Shown here: in pieces, positions 27,206-36,337 of the stretch | Position numbering within the stretch: the first letter of the stretch is position 1 | Layout: the number at the start of each line of letters is the position of its first letter | From: Actinomycetota bacterium | GTDB taxonomy: Bacteria > Actinomycetota > Actinomycetes > Nanopelagicales > Nanopelagicaceae | NCBI GenBank assembly: GCA_009699575.1 | Contig: WLNY01000010.1 | Coordinates: 1-53,923 of the forward strand | Length of the DNA stretch: 53,923 nucleotides | Reading direction: 5' to 3' | Notes under the pieces: model-generated | Told to the model about the DNA's origin: nothing | What the model saw: the letters and a program-made list of their open reading frames with translations, nothing else | The model's database searches: none | Translations under genes and position numbers: made by a program

Positions 27206-27234
27206 AACAAGTGCGAGACGCCTTGGCACTTGTT
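27206..27234. promoter_or_regulatory. Inverted repeat in the sodN-sodX divergent promoter
   Basis: AACAAGTGC (27206-27214) and GCACTTGTT (27226-27234) form a perfect 9-bp inverted repeat with an 11-base centre, midway between the sodN and sodX starts. A direct repeat of GTGCGAGAC also begins at 27211 and recurs near 27239. It could be a dimer operator (for example for a nickel or Fur-type regulator) or a 5' UTR hairpin; the regulator is not identified. Confidence 0.55.
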
Positions 27235-27235
27235 C

Positions 27236-27568
27236 GTGTGTGCGAGACTACCGCTCGTGAGCAGATTTGGCACAGTCAGCGTTTCAGGGCAGTCGATGGC
27301 TCCCTCTTTTAATGATGGAGATTGGCTCATCATTAGATATGGAGCACCCTTTAAAGCAGGTGACGTGGTTGTCGTAAAACGCCGCCTCAATGCCCAAGTT
27401 TTGGACGATTCACTATTTATTAAGCGCATCAAAGAAATCGCCACAGAAGGAATCACTGTGCTTGGTGATAATCCCGAAGCGAGCACAGACTCCCGAACCT
27501 GGGGAGCAGTACCTTACGAGCAGGTAATCGCTAAAGTTTTGTTTCGCTACAAGAAAGCACGAAGCTAA
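27236..27568 (+). CDS. sodX: NiSOD maturation peptidase SodX (S26 family)
   Basis: An S26 signal-peptidase-fold protein without a transmembrane anchor. With the GTG at 27236 it is 110 residues: catalytic S20 in SGQSMAPSF, catalytic K63 in FIKRI and box E LGDNPEASTDSR. Position opposite sodN identifies it as the peptidase that trims the NiSOD leader. The start is uncertain: GTG 27236, GTG 27257 and TTG 27230 are all possible, and the open frame back to 27017 runs antisense through sodN. It abuts the kgd stop with no gap, convergently. Confidence 0.85.
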   Translation: MCARLPLVSRFGTVSVSGQSMAPSFNDGDWLIIRYGAPFKAGDVVVVKRRLNAQVLDDSLFIKRIKEIATEGITVLGDNPEASTDSRTWGAVPYEQVIAKVLFRYKKARS

Positions 27569-30500
27569 CTAACGAGTGAACGCTTCCATAAGTAGAGCCT
27601 TCTGCTCTTCTTCGTGAAGATGATGATTTCCAGTTGCAGGACTTGCTGTGGCGCGACGCGAAACACGGCGTAAGTTTCTTCCACCAAAACCCTCACCACC
27701 AAATTGCTCAGCAGTGCGTAGTGCAACAAATGGCCATGGTCCTTGGTTTGCAGGTTCATCTTGAACCCACAAAAGATTTGCATTTGGATGTTTTGCAGCT
27801 TCCTGCTTCATCTCCGCTGCTGGCAGTGGATAGAGAAGTTCTATGCGGACAATCGCTGTCGAAGTTTCACCAAGTCGTGTTCTTTCTGCAACAAGATCAT
27901 GGTAAATCTTTCCTGAACAGAAGATAACTCTGGATGCATTCGTCACCGAGTCATCAGGGATGAGGGGACGAAATTGCCCGCTGGTGAAATCTGAAAGTTG
28001 CGAAGCTGCAGCACGAAGTCTCAGCATTGATTTCGGCGTAAAGACAACCATCGGACGACGCGCAGGATTCTTTGCATGCCATCTCAGCAAGTGGAAATAC
28101 GATGCTGGTGTTGAAGGCTGAGACACTGTCATATTTCCTTCAGCGCAAAGTGCGAGATACCTTTCAATGCGCGCAGAGGAATGGTCAGGTCCTTGACCTT
28201 CGTAACCATGCGGCAACAACAAAACTACGGATGAACGTTCGCCCCATTTTTGAAGTGATGAAGAAATAAACTCATCAACAATTGTTTGAGCACCATTTGC
28301 AAAGTCTCCGAATTGAGCTTCCCACAAAACGAGGGCTTCGTTTCGGACTACGGAATAGCCATATTCAAAGCCCATTGCAGCATATTCAGAGAGCAAGGAA
28401 TCGATGACAAAGAACTGGCTTTCATCATGAATCAAAGTGCGAAGCGGCGTCCACTCATTACCGTTCTCTTTATCAACGATAACGGCATGACGATTGCTAA
28501 ACGTTCCTCGACGAGAATCTTGTCCTGCCAAGCGAATCTGGCGACCTTCAAGAAGGAGTGAACCAAATGCAAGAGTTTCACCCATTGACCAATCGATGGT
28601 TCCATCGTTTAGCATCTCAACGCGCTTTGCTAATTGAGGTAAGAGTTTTGGATGGACGCTAAATCCTTCAGGGACTGCAATTTGAGTGGCTGCAATTTGC
28701 CGAGCAACATCTTCAGAAATTGCCGAAGTGAGAGTTTCTGGGGAAGCGGCTACTGGTGCCTTGAAATTAAGATCTGTCTCTGGAACATGATTATGAACTG
28801 AAGCAAATACTGCTTCCAGTTGTTCCTGATAATCGCGCAAGACTTCTTCTGCTTCTTCAACACTGATATCTCCGCGACCGATAAGTGCTTCGGTATATAA
28901 CTTGCGAGTAGAACGTTTTGCATCAACGAGTTTGTACATAAGTGGTTGAGTAAAGGATGGTTCATCGCCTTCATTGTGACCTCGACGACGATAGCAAACC
29001 ATGTCGATTACTACATCTTTATTAAATTCTTGACGGTATTCAAATGCTAGTCGAGCAATGCGGACGCATGCTTCAGGATCATCACCGTTGACATGGAAAA
29101 CAGGTGCTTGAATAAGTTTTGCCATGTCCGTTGAATATTTGGATGTTCGCGAAGCATGAGGTGACGTAGTAAAACCAACTTGGTTATTAATTACAACGTG
29201 AACAGTTCCACCAGTGCGATATCCAGCGAGTTGCGAGAGTTGTAGCGTCTCCGCGACGACACCTTGTCCAGCGAAGGCTGCATCTCCGTGAACCAGTATT
29301 GGCAATACTGAGTAGGCATTCTTGATATTGAGGCGATCTTGCTTTGCTCTCACAATTCCCTCAAGTACAGGGTTTACAGCTTCTAAGTGAGATGGATTCG
29401 CGGCTAAATAAATTTTTGTAGTAGCTCCAGATTCTGCGGTAAAGACACCTTCGGTACCCAAGTGATACTTCACATCGCCTGAACCATGTACTTCATTTTC
29501 TGCGTAGTGTCCTTCAAATTCTTGAAAAATTTGTCCATACGATTTGCCAGCAACGTTTGCAAGCACGTTTAGGCGGCCACGGTGTGACATACCAATACAT
29601 ACTTCATCAAGGCCACGTTCGGCGGCGCTAGAAATAACAGCATCCAGAAGTGGAATGACTGACTCGCCGCCTTCAAGTGAAAAACGCTTCTGTCCAACAA
29701 ACTTGGTTTGTAGGAATGATTCAAAAGCCTCGGCGCTATTTAATTTGCGAAGTATCCGCAGTTGTTCTTCGCGCGGAAGCTTAGGTGTACCTACCTCAAC
29801 TCGATCCTGTAACCACTGGCGCTCTTCAGGATCTTGAATGTGCATATATTCCACACCAATAGATCGGCAATATGAATCGCGAAGAATTCCAAGAATCTTA
29901 CGCAACTTCATAAATTTTCCGGTACCAAATCCACCTGATGCAAATTCGCGATCCAAATCCCACAAAGTAAGACCGTGGTTAACAACATCAAGATCGGGAT
30001 GCGATCTTTGAACGTATTCAAGGGGATCAATATCAGCCATCAAATGGCCGCGCGTTCTGTATGAGTGAATTAACTGTTGGACGCGAGCGGTCTTACTAAT
30101 TTCCTCATCTTTGGAGAACTCAAAATCTTGCGCCCATCGAATTGGTTCATATGGAATGCGAAGAGCCGAGAAAATTTCATCATAGAAATTTTCAGCCCCT
30201 AGCAAGATTTCATGAATTCGGCGAAGGTAGTCACCTGACTGCGCACCTTGAATTACGCGATGATCGTAAGTACTGGTGAGAGTAACTATCTTGCTCACTG
30301 CTAAGCGAGCAAGAGTTTCCTCGCTCGCGCCTTGAAATTCCGCTGGATAATCTAAAGCGCCAACTCCAATAATAAGTCCCTGGCCTTGAACCAGGCGCGG
30401 TACAGAGTGCACCGTTCCAATAGTTCCCGGATTAGTGAGTGAAAGCGTTGTCCCGGCAAAGTCATCAACTGCCAGCGAACCAGAGCGTGCTTTTCGAACA

Positions 30501-31315
30501 ACTTCTTCATATGCACCCCAAAATTGTGCAAAATCTAATTCTTCACAGCCCTTAATCGATGGAACTAATAACTGTCGTGACCCATCTGCTTTTGCTAAGT
30601 CAATGGCAATTCCAAGATTGATATGTTCTGGATGTCCAACGACAGGCTTTCCATCAACTTCTGCATAAAACGAATTCATCTCCGGCATTGCGCGAAGAGC
30701 TTTTATCATTGCAAACGCGATTAAATGCGTGAAAGAAACTTTTCCTCCGCGAGCTCGCTTGAGGTGATTGTTAATGACAATTCGATTGTCGATAAGCAAT
30801 TTTGCGGGGACGGCACGCACACTTGTTGCAGTCGGCACAGAAAGTGAAGCCTCCATGCTTGCAACTACGCGAGATGCAACTCCGCGTAGCGGTTCAAAAG
30901 TTGCAGCGCCTGGTGTGACAAGCACTGGGACAGGTTTAACAACTGGATCTGCTGGAGTTGGAGACGATGCCGATCTCTCACGAACGATTTTCTGTGTTTC
31001 AGAAACTGGCGCTACCGTCATTGGTGGTTCTGCAGATGCAACTGGAGATTCTGGTGCATAAATTTGTGAAGGTGCGGGTATGGAAGATTTTGGAACTGGA
31101 GGCGTTCCACCTTTTGGTGCACCCGCCACGGTAGCCGAAGAAGCAGGAGTTGAGGGAATACCTATCCCTTGAATTCCTGGGCTCGGTGTGTAATCTTTAA
31201 AAAAATCCCACCAAGCTTTATCAACCGAGGTTGGATCGAGAAGATATTTTTCGTACATTTCGTCGACGAGCCACTCATTAGCTCCAAAGTCCTGACTTGG
31301 GTCCTTTGCCGACAC
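27569..31315 (-). CDS. kgd: Multifunctional 2-oxoglutarate decarboxylase/dehydrogenase (Kgd/OdhA)
   Basis: A 1248-residue fusion typical of Actinobacteria. It has a short E1 N-terminal segment (NEWLVDEMYEKYL), a Pro/Ala-rich linker, an E2-type acyltransferase domain with the catalytic histidine in YDHRVIQGAQSG (about 360), then the thiamine-diphosphate E1 domain with MSHRGRLNVLANV, GDAAFAGQGVVAET and INNQVGFTT. It feeds 2-oxoglutarate to succinyl-CoA with a separate E2/E3, or to succinic semialdehyde. GTG 31315 has an AAGGAG ribosome site 6 bases upstream. Monocistronic by position; its upstream region (31316-31548) has no gene and no promoter I trust. Confidence 0.96.
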   Translation of the reverse strand: MSAKDPSQDFGANEWLVDEMYEKYLLDPTSVDKAWWDFFKDYTPSPGIQGIGIPSTPASSATVAGAPKGGTPPVPKSSIPAPSQIYAPESPVASAEPPMTVAPVSETQKIVRERSASSPTPADPVVKPVPVLVTPGAATFEPLRGVASRVVASMEASLSVPTATSVRAVPAKLLIDNRIVINNHLKRARGGKVSFTHLIAFAMIKALRAMPEMNSFYAEVDGKPVVGHPEHINLGIAIDLAKADGSRQLLVPSIKGCEELDFAQFWGAYEEVVRKARSGSLAVDDFAGTTLSLTNPGTIGTVHSVPRLVQGQGLIIGVGALDYPAEFQGASEETLARLAVSKIVTLTSTYDHRVIQGAQSGDYLRRIHEILLGAENFYDEIFSALRIPYEPIRWAQDFEFSKDEEISKTARVQQLIHSYRTRGHLMADIDPLEYVQRSHPDLDVVNHGLTLWDLDREFASGGFGTGKFMKLRKILGILRDSYCRSIGVEYMHIQDPEERQWLQDRVEVGTPKLPREEQLRILRKLNSAEAFESFLQTKFVGQKRFSLEGGESVIPLLDAVISSAAERGLDEVCIGMSHRGRLNVLANVAGKSYGQIFQEFEGHYAENEVHGSGDVKYHLGTEGVFTAESGATTKIYLAANPSHLEAVNPVLEGIVRAKQDRLNIKNAYSVLPILVHGDAAFAGQGVVAETLQLSQLAGYRTGGTVHVVINNQVGFTTSPHASRTSKYSTDMAKLIQAPVFHVNGDDPEACVRIARLAFEYRQEFNKDVVIDMVCYRRRGHNEGDEPSFTQPLMYKLVDAKRSTRKLYTEALIGRGDISVEEAEEVLRDYQEQLEAVFASVHNHVPETDLNFKAPVAASPETLTSAISEDVARQIAATQIAVPEGFSVHPKLLPQLAKRVEMLNDGTIDWSMGETLAFGSLLLEGRQIRLAGQDSRRGTFSNRHAVIVDKENGNEWTPLRTLIHDESQFFVIDSLLSEYAAMGFEYGYSVVRNEALVLWEAQFGDFANGAQTIVDEFISSSLQKWGERSSVVLLLPHGYEGQGPDHSSARIERYLALCAEGNMTVSQPSTPASYFHLLRWHAKNPARRPMVVFTPKSMLRLRAAASQLSDFTSGQFRPLIPDDSVTNASRVIFCSGKIYHDLVAERTRLGETSTAIVRIELLYPLPAAEMKQEAAKHPNANLLWVQDEPANQGPWPFVALRTAEQFGGEGFGGRNLRRVSRRATASPATGNHHLHEEEQKALLMEAFTR

Positions 31316-31548
31316 CGGTGCTCCTTCGTGAGGCTCGAATCAATTCATCGAGGAAAAATTCTTGGTATTTACCCTTTGATATACATGAAAGCCTATCTTG
31401 TGGATCGCCATGCAAAAAATATGGAAGGCGCTTGGTGGCGCGCGAGATTGACCACATTTTCACCTGCCCGTCACCGATTCTGCCCAAATGAGAGCCAGTA
31501 CAGTGATTGAGCAGGCGAGATTTTCTTGGGTCGGGCACAGTAAGGCCT

Positions 31549-32289
31549 ATGGAAAACAACGGGTGGGCCTTAGTCACCGGCGGCTCCCGGGGCCTTGGAT
31601 ATGAAAGTGCTCGCGGGTTGGCAAATCGAGGATTTAATGTCGGACTGCTAGCTCGCGATCCGCAGCGATTACGCGATGCAAAAGAATCACTGACGTCTGA
31701 GTTCCCACAGAATTCATTTGAAACATTCGCAGTCGATTTAGAAACTCTCACCCCAAGTCATGAAATATTTAATGAAATCAAGAATGAAATTGGAACTCCA
31801 CAAACATTAATTTTGGCACATGGTGTTATGAGCGAAAAAATGTCGAAGACTCTACGAACATCACTTCAAGAGTGGCGCAGAGTGATGTCAATTAATTTGG
31901 ATTCGGTTTTCACACTGGTCAATGCAATTGTTCCATCAATGGTTGAAGCTCGTAATGGGCGCGTAATTATTTATTCGGCTTGCCTTGGGAGAATGTCAGG
32001 ACCAGGGAACACGGGAGGGCTCGCACCTTACCGTGTGAGTAAATCTGGTGTGAACGCACTTGTGCGAAATCTCGCGCATGAAACAGGACTTGGCGCTCGC
32101 GGAATTCTTGTGGATGCAGTGTGTCCGAATCATTCTCAAACTGATATGGGCGGACCGGATGCTCCTCGTTCTGCCCAAGAAGGTGCTGCCACAGCGATTT
32201 GGCTCGCAACTCGAGATTTTGACGCACGGTCTGAGCACCCTGATGTAACGGGAGTTCTATGGGAGGACCAAGAAGTAATTCCTTGGTAA
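31549..32289 (+). CDS. Short-chain dehydrogenase/reductase
   Basis: A 246-residue classical SDR with the TGGSRGLG nucleotide-binding motif at the N terminus, NxDS region (SINLDSVF), catalytic serine in IYSACLGR and YxxxK in YRVSK. NAD(P)-dependent; the substrate cannot be inferred. The catalytic serine motif, YSACLG rather than YSSxxG, and the C-terminal tail WEDQEVIPW are slightly atypical. ATG 31549 is used instead of the upstream ATG at 31507, since the conserved fold starts here. It converges on the next minus-strand gene with 2 bases between stops. Confidence 0.85.
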   Translation: MENNGWALVTGGSRGLGYESARGLANRGFNVGLLARDPQRLRDAKESLTSEFPQNSFETFAVDLETLTPSHEIFNEIKNEIGTPQTLILAHGVMSEKMSKTLRTSLQEWRRVMSINLDSVFTLVNAIVPSMVEARNGRVIIYSACLGRMSGPGNTGGLAPYRVSKSGVNALVRNLAHETGLGARGILVDAVCPNHSQTDMGGPDAPRSAQEGAATAIWLATRDFDARSEHPDVTGVLWEDQEVIPW

Positions 32290-32291
32290 GT

Positions 32292-32666
32292 TTACAAATT
32301 CGGCTTCAAAGTTAATACGCAGTAAACACTCGTTACCGCAAGAAGACTTAGCGCAAGTGCTAGAGCCCATAGACCTGCTTCAAATTGATATCGCGCTACG
32401 CCAAGTGCAATGAGGTTGGCCAAGATCGCGGGAGCGCGCCCGTAATTCTTTAATCTCCGGAATCCTCGTGCAGCCATTGCCAATCCAAATGCACCCAGGA
32501 ATGCAAAGAGGATTACTCCGATCAAAGCTAAAGGTTCGCCGACTTCATCGGTTATCCCTTTAACGCCGAGATATACAGCCAAGCCGATAATACAGGCGGA
32601 CTCGAATCGAAGTAGGGCTATCACAGTTGTGCGTCGCCAGTTCGAATCGACAGGATTAGCAGACAT
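32292..32666 (-). CDS. Small four-helix membrane protein, unknown function
   Basis: A 124-residue protein with about four hydrophobic segments (near 18-36, 45-65, 80-92 and 97-118) and an RGFRRLKNYGRAP cytoplasmic loop, a pattern common to uncharacterised actinobacterial membrane proteins. No function can be assigned. It is divergent from the degenerate GGDEF gene with 56 bases between starts. Confidence 0.65.
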   Translation of the reverse strand: MSANPVDSNWRRTTVIALLRFESACIIGLAVYLGVKGITDEVGEPLALIGVILFAFLGAFGLAMAARGFRRLKNYGRAPAILANLIALGVARYQFEAGLWALALALSLLAVTSVYCVLTLKPNL

Positions 32667-32722
32667 AGGGATGAGCCTACCAATGGATAAAGGAAAGCGA
32701 TAACAATGCTCCGAGTGAGTTC

Positions 32723-33169
32723 ATGATGAAAGAAGAATCCACTTTTTCTCATGATGGCTTACACGACACCCTCACCCATTTTGTTGCTCCACCATATTTT
32801 TATGAAGAAATTGAACGTGAAATTTCACGATTTTCGAGAAGTGGAACTTCATTTTCGGTTATTAATATTCAACTTGAAATCAATGGAGTCAATGAAATAA
32901 ATACAATTCTTAAATTTACTACACTCCTAAGAAAAGTTATAAGAGTGGAAGATCTTGCCGCACGCCTTGGTGAACATGAATTTGCACTTATCGTTCGTGA
33001 AAATAAAGATGGAATACAAAGAATTATTTCACGATTAAGAAAGCAATGTTCCCAAGAAGAATTTCCCGGAATACTTAATCTAAGAATTATTTCCGCAGAA
33101 TATGAGCTACAACAAAGTGCGCTTGATTTTCTTAACTCAATGGATTTGCCCAAAAGGAAAATTATCTAG
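32723..33169 (+). CDS. Degenerate GGDEF-like domain protein
   Basis: A 148-residue protein that aligns by eye to the GGDEF fold: HDTLTHFVAPPYFYEEIE for the usual D(x)LTgL(x)Nr segment, FSVINIQLE for the metal-site strand, and ARLGEHEFALIV where ARxGGDEF is expected. The signature reads GEHEF, so diguanylate cyclase activity is unlikely; it may bind nucleotide or act as a partner protein. It lies 118 bases upstream of the Tad pilus ATPase gene on the same strand. ATG 32723 or 32726. The gap 33170-33287 contains no gene and presumably the tad promoter. Confidence 0.6.
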   Translation: MMKEESTFSHDGLHDTLTHFVAPPYFYEEIEREISRFSRSGTSFSVINIQLEINGVNEINTILKFTTLLRKVIRVEDLAARLGEHEFALIVRENKDGIQRIISRLRKQCSQEEFPGILNLRIISAEYELQQSALDFLNSMDLPKRKII

Positions 33170-33287
33170 CTCTCGACATCTCACACTAGGTAACTAAAAA
33201 AGTACTTCCATAATTTTTTGCCCTCTTATTCATCCACGGCTTCTCACCTGAGAATAAAGAGAGCATTGAGAGAATTACCATGCCGCA

Positions 33288-34367
33288 ATGAATTCACAAA
33301 TTGAAACCATGGATCTTGATGTAACTTTTGGGCCACTTGCACCTTATATGCATGATTCCACTGTTGAAGAAATTTGGATTAATTCTCCAGAGAGAATATT
33401 TATTGCAAGAGCCGGCAGGAGTGAACTAACAAATCTCTTGCTTACAAGCTCTGAAGTTCGAAATATTGTCGAGCGTGCTCTCATGTGGAGTGGAAGGCGA
33501 CTAGATCTTTCCAGCCCGTTCGTAGACGCGCGCATGCCTGATGGAAGTCGACTTCACGTGGCAATACCTGAAATAACTGCGGAGCATTGGGCTGTCAATA
33601 TCCGCAAACATCTATTGAGACACCTTAATTTAAGTGATCTGGCTAAACGTGATGTGATGAATGAGCCTATTGTTGAGATGCTAAAGAAATGCGTTCAGGC
33701 TGGTCTCAATATCTTGGTAAGTGGTGGAACTCAATCAGGTAAAACGACCATGCTTAATGCCCTTGCTTCAGCTATTCCTGTGTCGGAGAGAGTCATCACT
33801 ATTGAGGAAGTTTTCGAACTCAAACCTAATTTGCCTGATGTTGTTCAAATGCAAACAAGGTCTTCGAACTTGCAAGGTGAAGGCGAAATCGCACTTCGGC
33901 GGCTAATTAAAGAATCATTACGAATGCGTCCCTCCAGAATTATTGTGGGTGAAGTCCGTGAAGCAGAAGCCCTGGATCTACTCATCGCACTTAATGCAGG
34001 GCTCCCGGGAATGGGCACATTGCACGCGAATTCACCTCGAGATGCAATTGTTAAGTTGCAAACCCTGCCTCTACTCGCAGGCGAAAATATTTCTCATAAA
34101 TTTATTGCTCCGACAGTTGCATCTGCAATCGATCTCGTTGTGCACGTACAGTTAGACCACACGGGGAAAAGAAGGATTGCTGAAATTGCAGCCTTGACAG
34201 GACGATACGAAAATGATCGGCCTGAAATTGAAACTTTGTGGAAGTGGAAAATCGATCATTATGAACGAGGGCTCGGCGCACTTCCCAAACAGGAGAAATT
34301 TGAAGCTATAGGAATACCGATTGAAAATTGGTGGAAAAAAGGGAGTGACTCAGGTGTGACCCTATGA
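33288..34367 (+). CDS. tadA: Tad/Flp pilus assembly ATPase (CpaF/TadA)
   Basis: A 359-residue type II/IV secretion ATPase of the CpaF/TadA subfamily. The Walker A is SGGTQSGKTT (145-154), the Asp box VITIEEVFELK, Walker B RIIVGEVREAEALDLL and the His box GTLHANSPRDA. It powers assembly of Flp pili at the cytoplasmic membrane face. It overlaps tadB by 4 bases (ATGA), so translation is coupled. It is shorter than many CpaF proteins (about 400-450), with a compact N-terminal region. Confidence 0.93.
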   Translation: MNSQIETMDLDVTFGPLAPYMHDSTVEEIWINSPERIFIARAGRSELTNLLLTSSEVRNIVERALMWSGRRLDLSSPFVDARMPDGSRLHVAIPEITAEHWAVNIRKHLLRHLNLSDLAKRDVMNEPIVEMLKKCVQAGLNILVSGGTQSGKTTMLNALASAIPVSERVITIEEVFELKPNLPDVVQMQTRSSNLQGEGEIALRRLIKESLRMRPSRIIVGEVREAEALDLLIALNAGLPGMGTLHANSPRDAIVKLQTLPLLAGENISHKFIAPTVASAIDLVVHVQLDHTGKRRIAEIAALTGRYENDRPEIETLWKWKIDHYERGLGALPKQEKFEAIGIPIENWWKKGSDSGVTL

Positions 34368-35089
34368 AAAATCTATTCTTTCACGTGCATGCACGGTCAA
34401 TATTCTTTGGTTCCGCAATTGGGTTAGCTGTATTTCTTGGAACAAGGTCGGTAGTCATAGCCACGCCCTTCGCCCTTCTCATTGGAGTCGGGTATTGGTC
34501 TTTTCAGCGGAGTCGCCGTTCCCGATTAGAAGGGCTGTTGAGCCAAGCGTGGCCTGAGGTTATCGATCATCTAATTTCTGGCATCTCGTCGGGGCTCTCA
34601 CTTGCAGAATCGCTTTCCGGTCTGGCAACGAGAGGGCCTGAGATTGTTCGACCAGCATTCGTCCGCTTTCGAGATCAACTCAGAATGGATGGAAATTTCT
34701 CAGAAGGAATAGAGGAGTTAAAAATTCATTTCGCTCACCATGGGAGTGATCAAATTTTTGAGTCGATCTCCTTAGCAAAATCACTTGGTGGATCAGAACT
34801 TATGGCAATCCTGCGCACTGTCGGAGATTTCATACGTCAAGATTTAACACTTCGTAAAGAAATTGAAATCAAACATGGCTGGATAAAGAATTCGGCACAT
34901 TTATCTTCCGCCGCCCCCTGGCTTCTTCTTTTATTACTGTCAACTCAACCGGGAACCATTAAGGCATATTCCACGACAACGGGCATAGTTATTTTATGTG
35001 CCGGTCTACTTATGACCGCGTTGGCATATTTGTGGATGGAGCGTTTAGGTCGATTGCCCCAAACCCCTCGAGTCTTTGGTGGGAAATGA
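34364..35089 (+). CDS. tadB: Tad pilus platform protein TadB
   Basis: A 241-residue type II secretion F-domain membrane protein with two N-terminal transmembrane segments, the cytoplasmic SGISSGLSLAESLSGLA four-helix domain and two C-terminal transmembrane segments (near 185-200 and 205-225). It forms the inner membrane platform with TadC. It overlaps tadA and tadC by 4 bases each. Confidence 0.88.
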   Translation: MKNLFFHVHARSIFFGSAIGLAVFLGTRSVVIATPFALLIGVGYWSFQRSRRSRLEGLLSQAWPEVIDHLISGISSGLSLAESLSGLATRGPEIVRPAFVRFRDQLRMDGNFSEGIEELKIHFAHHGSDQIFESISLAKSLGGSELMAILRTVGDFIRQDLTLRKEIEIKHGWIKNSAHLSSAAPWLLLLLLSTQPGTIKAYSTTTGIVILCAGLLMTALAYLWMERLGRLPQTPRVFGGK

Positions 35090-35910
35090 ATATTCCTGTT
35101 GCAATCGCATTATTCCTAGCAATCTCAGGAGGATATTTCTTACTTCTTGATGAAGATATTTCCAGATCACGGAAATTTGCGACGCACAGTCGCGCGCGAT
35201 CTCTTCGAAATTCTGTTCATTTGCACGACCACGAAAAGATTAGACAACTACTTGCTGAACTTGGGCAAGGCAGTGACAAAGAATTTGAACTATTTCGCGT
35301 CAGTCAATTCTCGAAAGTATTCACAGGGTTTGTTGCACTTTTTATTGGTTCAATTATCTCTGGGTTCTCACTATTAAGAGGATTAGTGGCAGGAATCATT
35401 TGTGGGATCGCAATCTATTTTCTACTAATCAAATCTCTAACCTCACGAGTTAAGAAGCTTCGGATTCAGATAGAGAGTGAATTTCCAGCGATTGTAGAAA
35501 TGATGACCCTTTCACTTTCAGCCGGTGAAACGCCAATCAGCGCAATGTCTAGGATTTCAAAACGAGCTCAGGGGCCACTTGCCAATGAGTTCGCACTAGT
35601 AATCAACGCAGTAACACAGGGAGAACCTTTTCAAACAGCCTTAGATTCCTTGGGCCGGCGGATTCAATCACCACATATCCGTAGATTTGTAGACGCTCTG
35701 ATCACTGCCATGTTGCGAGGAGCGCCCCTCATTGATGTCTTACAACGCCATGCCTTGAGTGCCCGAGAAATGCAACGTAATCAAATTATGAATGCCGCCG
35801 GGAAGGCCGAACTTTCGATGATGATCCCAGTCGTTTTTTTCATACTACCGATTTCCATCCTTTTTGCACTGTGGCCATCGCTCGCTAATTTAAATCTATT
35901 TCTCGCTTAA
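35086..35910 (+). CDS. tadC: Tad pilus platform protein TadC
   Basis: A 274-residue F-domain protein, partner of TadB. It shows an N-terminal transmembrane start (MNIPVAIALFLAISGGYF), a central pair near 85-125, the cytoplasmic EFPAIVEMMTLSLSAGETPISAM motif and a C-terminal PVVFFILPISILFALWP segment. ATG 35086 overlaps the tadB stop as ATGA; an earlier frame-open start at 34996 would overlap tadB by 94 bases and is rejected. The following 136 bases (35911-36046) hold no gene. Confidence 0.88.
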   Translation: MNIPVAIALFLAISGGYFLLLDEDISRSRKFATHSRARSLRNSVHLHDHEKIRQLLAELGQGSDKEFELFRVSQFSKVFTGFVALFIGSIISGFSLLRGLVAGIICGIAIYFLLIKSLTSRVKKLRIQIESEFPAIVEMMTLSLSAGETPISAMSRISKRAQGPLANEFALVINAVTQGEPFQTALDSLGRRIQSPHIRRFVDALITAMLRGAPLIDVLQRHALSAREMQRNQIMNAAGKAELSMMIPVVFFILPISILFALWPSLANLNLFLA

Positions 35911-36046
35911 AGAAATATTGACTGGCTGGTTTCCACAAGTAAAGAACATCCACAGTTTTCTTTAAATTGAAATCTTTGCAAATTAACTTCGCCAGAATTC
36001 GTAAAACACGCCAGAACCCCATCCAATCCCTGAAACGAGGAAAACA

Positions 36047-36337
36047 ATGAATGTAATCCAAGAAATTAATAAAAGTGATAAAAGTGAATCAGTAAATGTG
36101 TCGCAGCAGTTCCTAATTGCTGTAATTGAACTTGAACTGCGCCTGATTTCTACCGCCAAGAAGTTTTGTGCCAGTCGAATTGGGAAGGAAATTGCTAGCG
36201 AACGCGGTGATGTACCTGGATGGGTTCTCGTAGTACTTATGACAACGGGATTAGTCACAGCTATTTGGACTATAGCAGCGCCTCGATTGAGTGCGATATT
36301 GAAAAATTCATTAGATTCGATGAACGGCATTCGTTAG
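36047..36337 (+). CDS. Candidate Flp-type pilin
   Basis: A 96-residue protein with a hydrophilic N-terminal half (rich in Ser/Lys/Glu) and one hydrophobic stretch (WVLVVLMTTGLVTAIWTIA) preceded by RGDVPG and followed by a short amphipathic tail. The shape is that of Flp pilin precursors, where a prepilin peptidase cuts after the Gly before the hydrophobic segment, but the usual Glu/Tyr at +5/+6 is not obvious and the leader would be unusually long (about 50 residues). Its position just after tadC and before the TadE-like genes supports a pilin role. Its stop shares one base with the next start. Confidence 0.55.
   Translation: MNVIQEINKSDKSESVNVSQQFLIAVIELELRLISTAKKFCASRIGKEIASERGDVPGWVLVVLMTTGLVTAIWTIAAPRLSAILKNSLDSMNGIR

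Noticed and set aside
27017-27235. Long N-terminal extension of SodX
   Set aside because: It is antisense to sodN and would contain its start region; S26 homology begins near 27270.
31278-31751. 157-codon minus-strand ORF between kgd and the SDR gene
   Set aside because: It runs antisense to the SDR start and into kgd, has no ribosome site and no recognisable domain.
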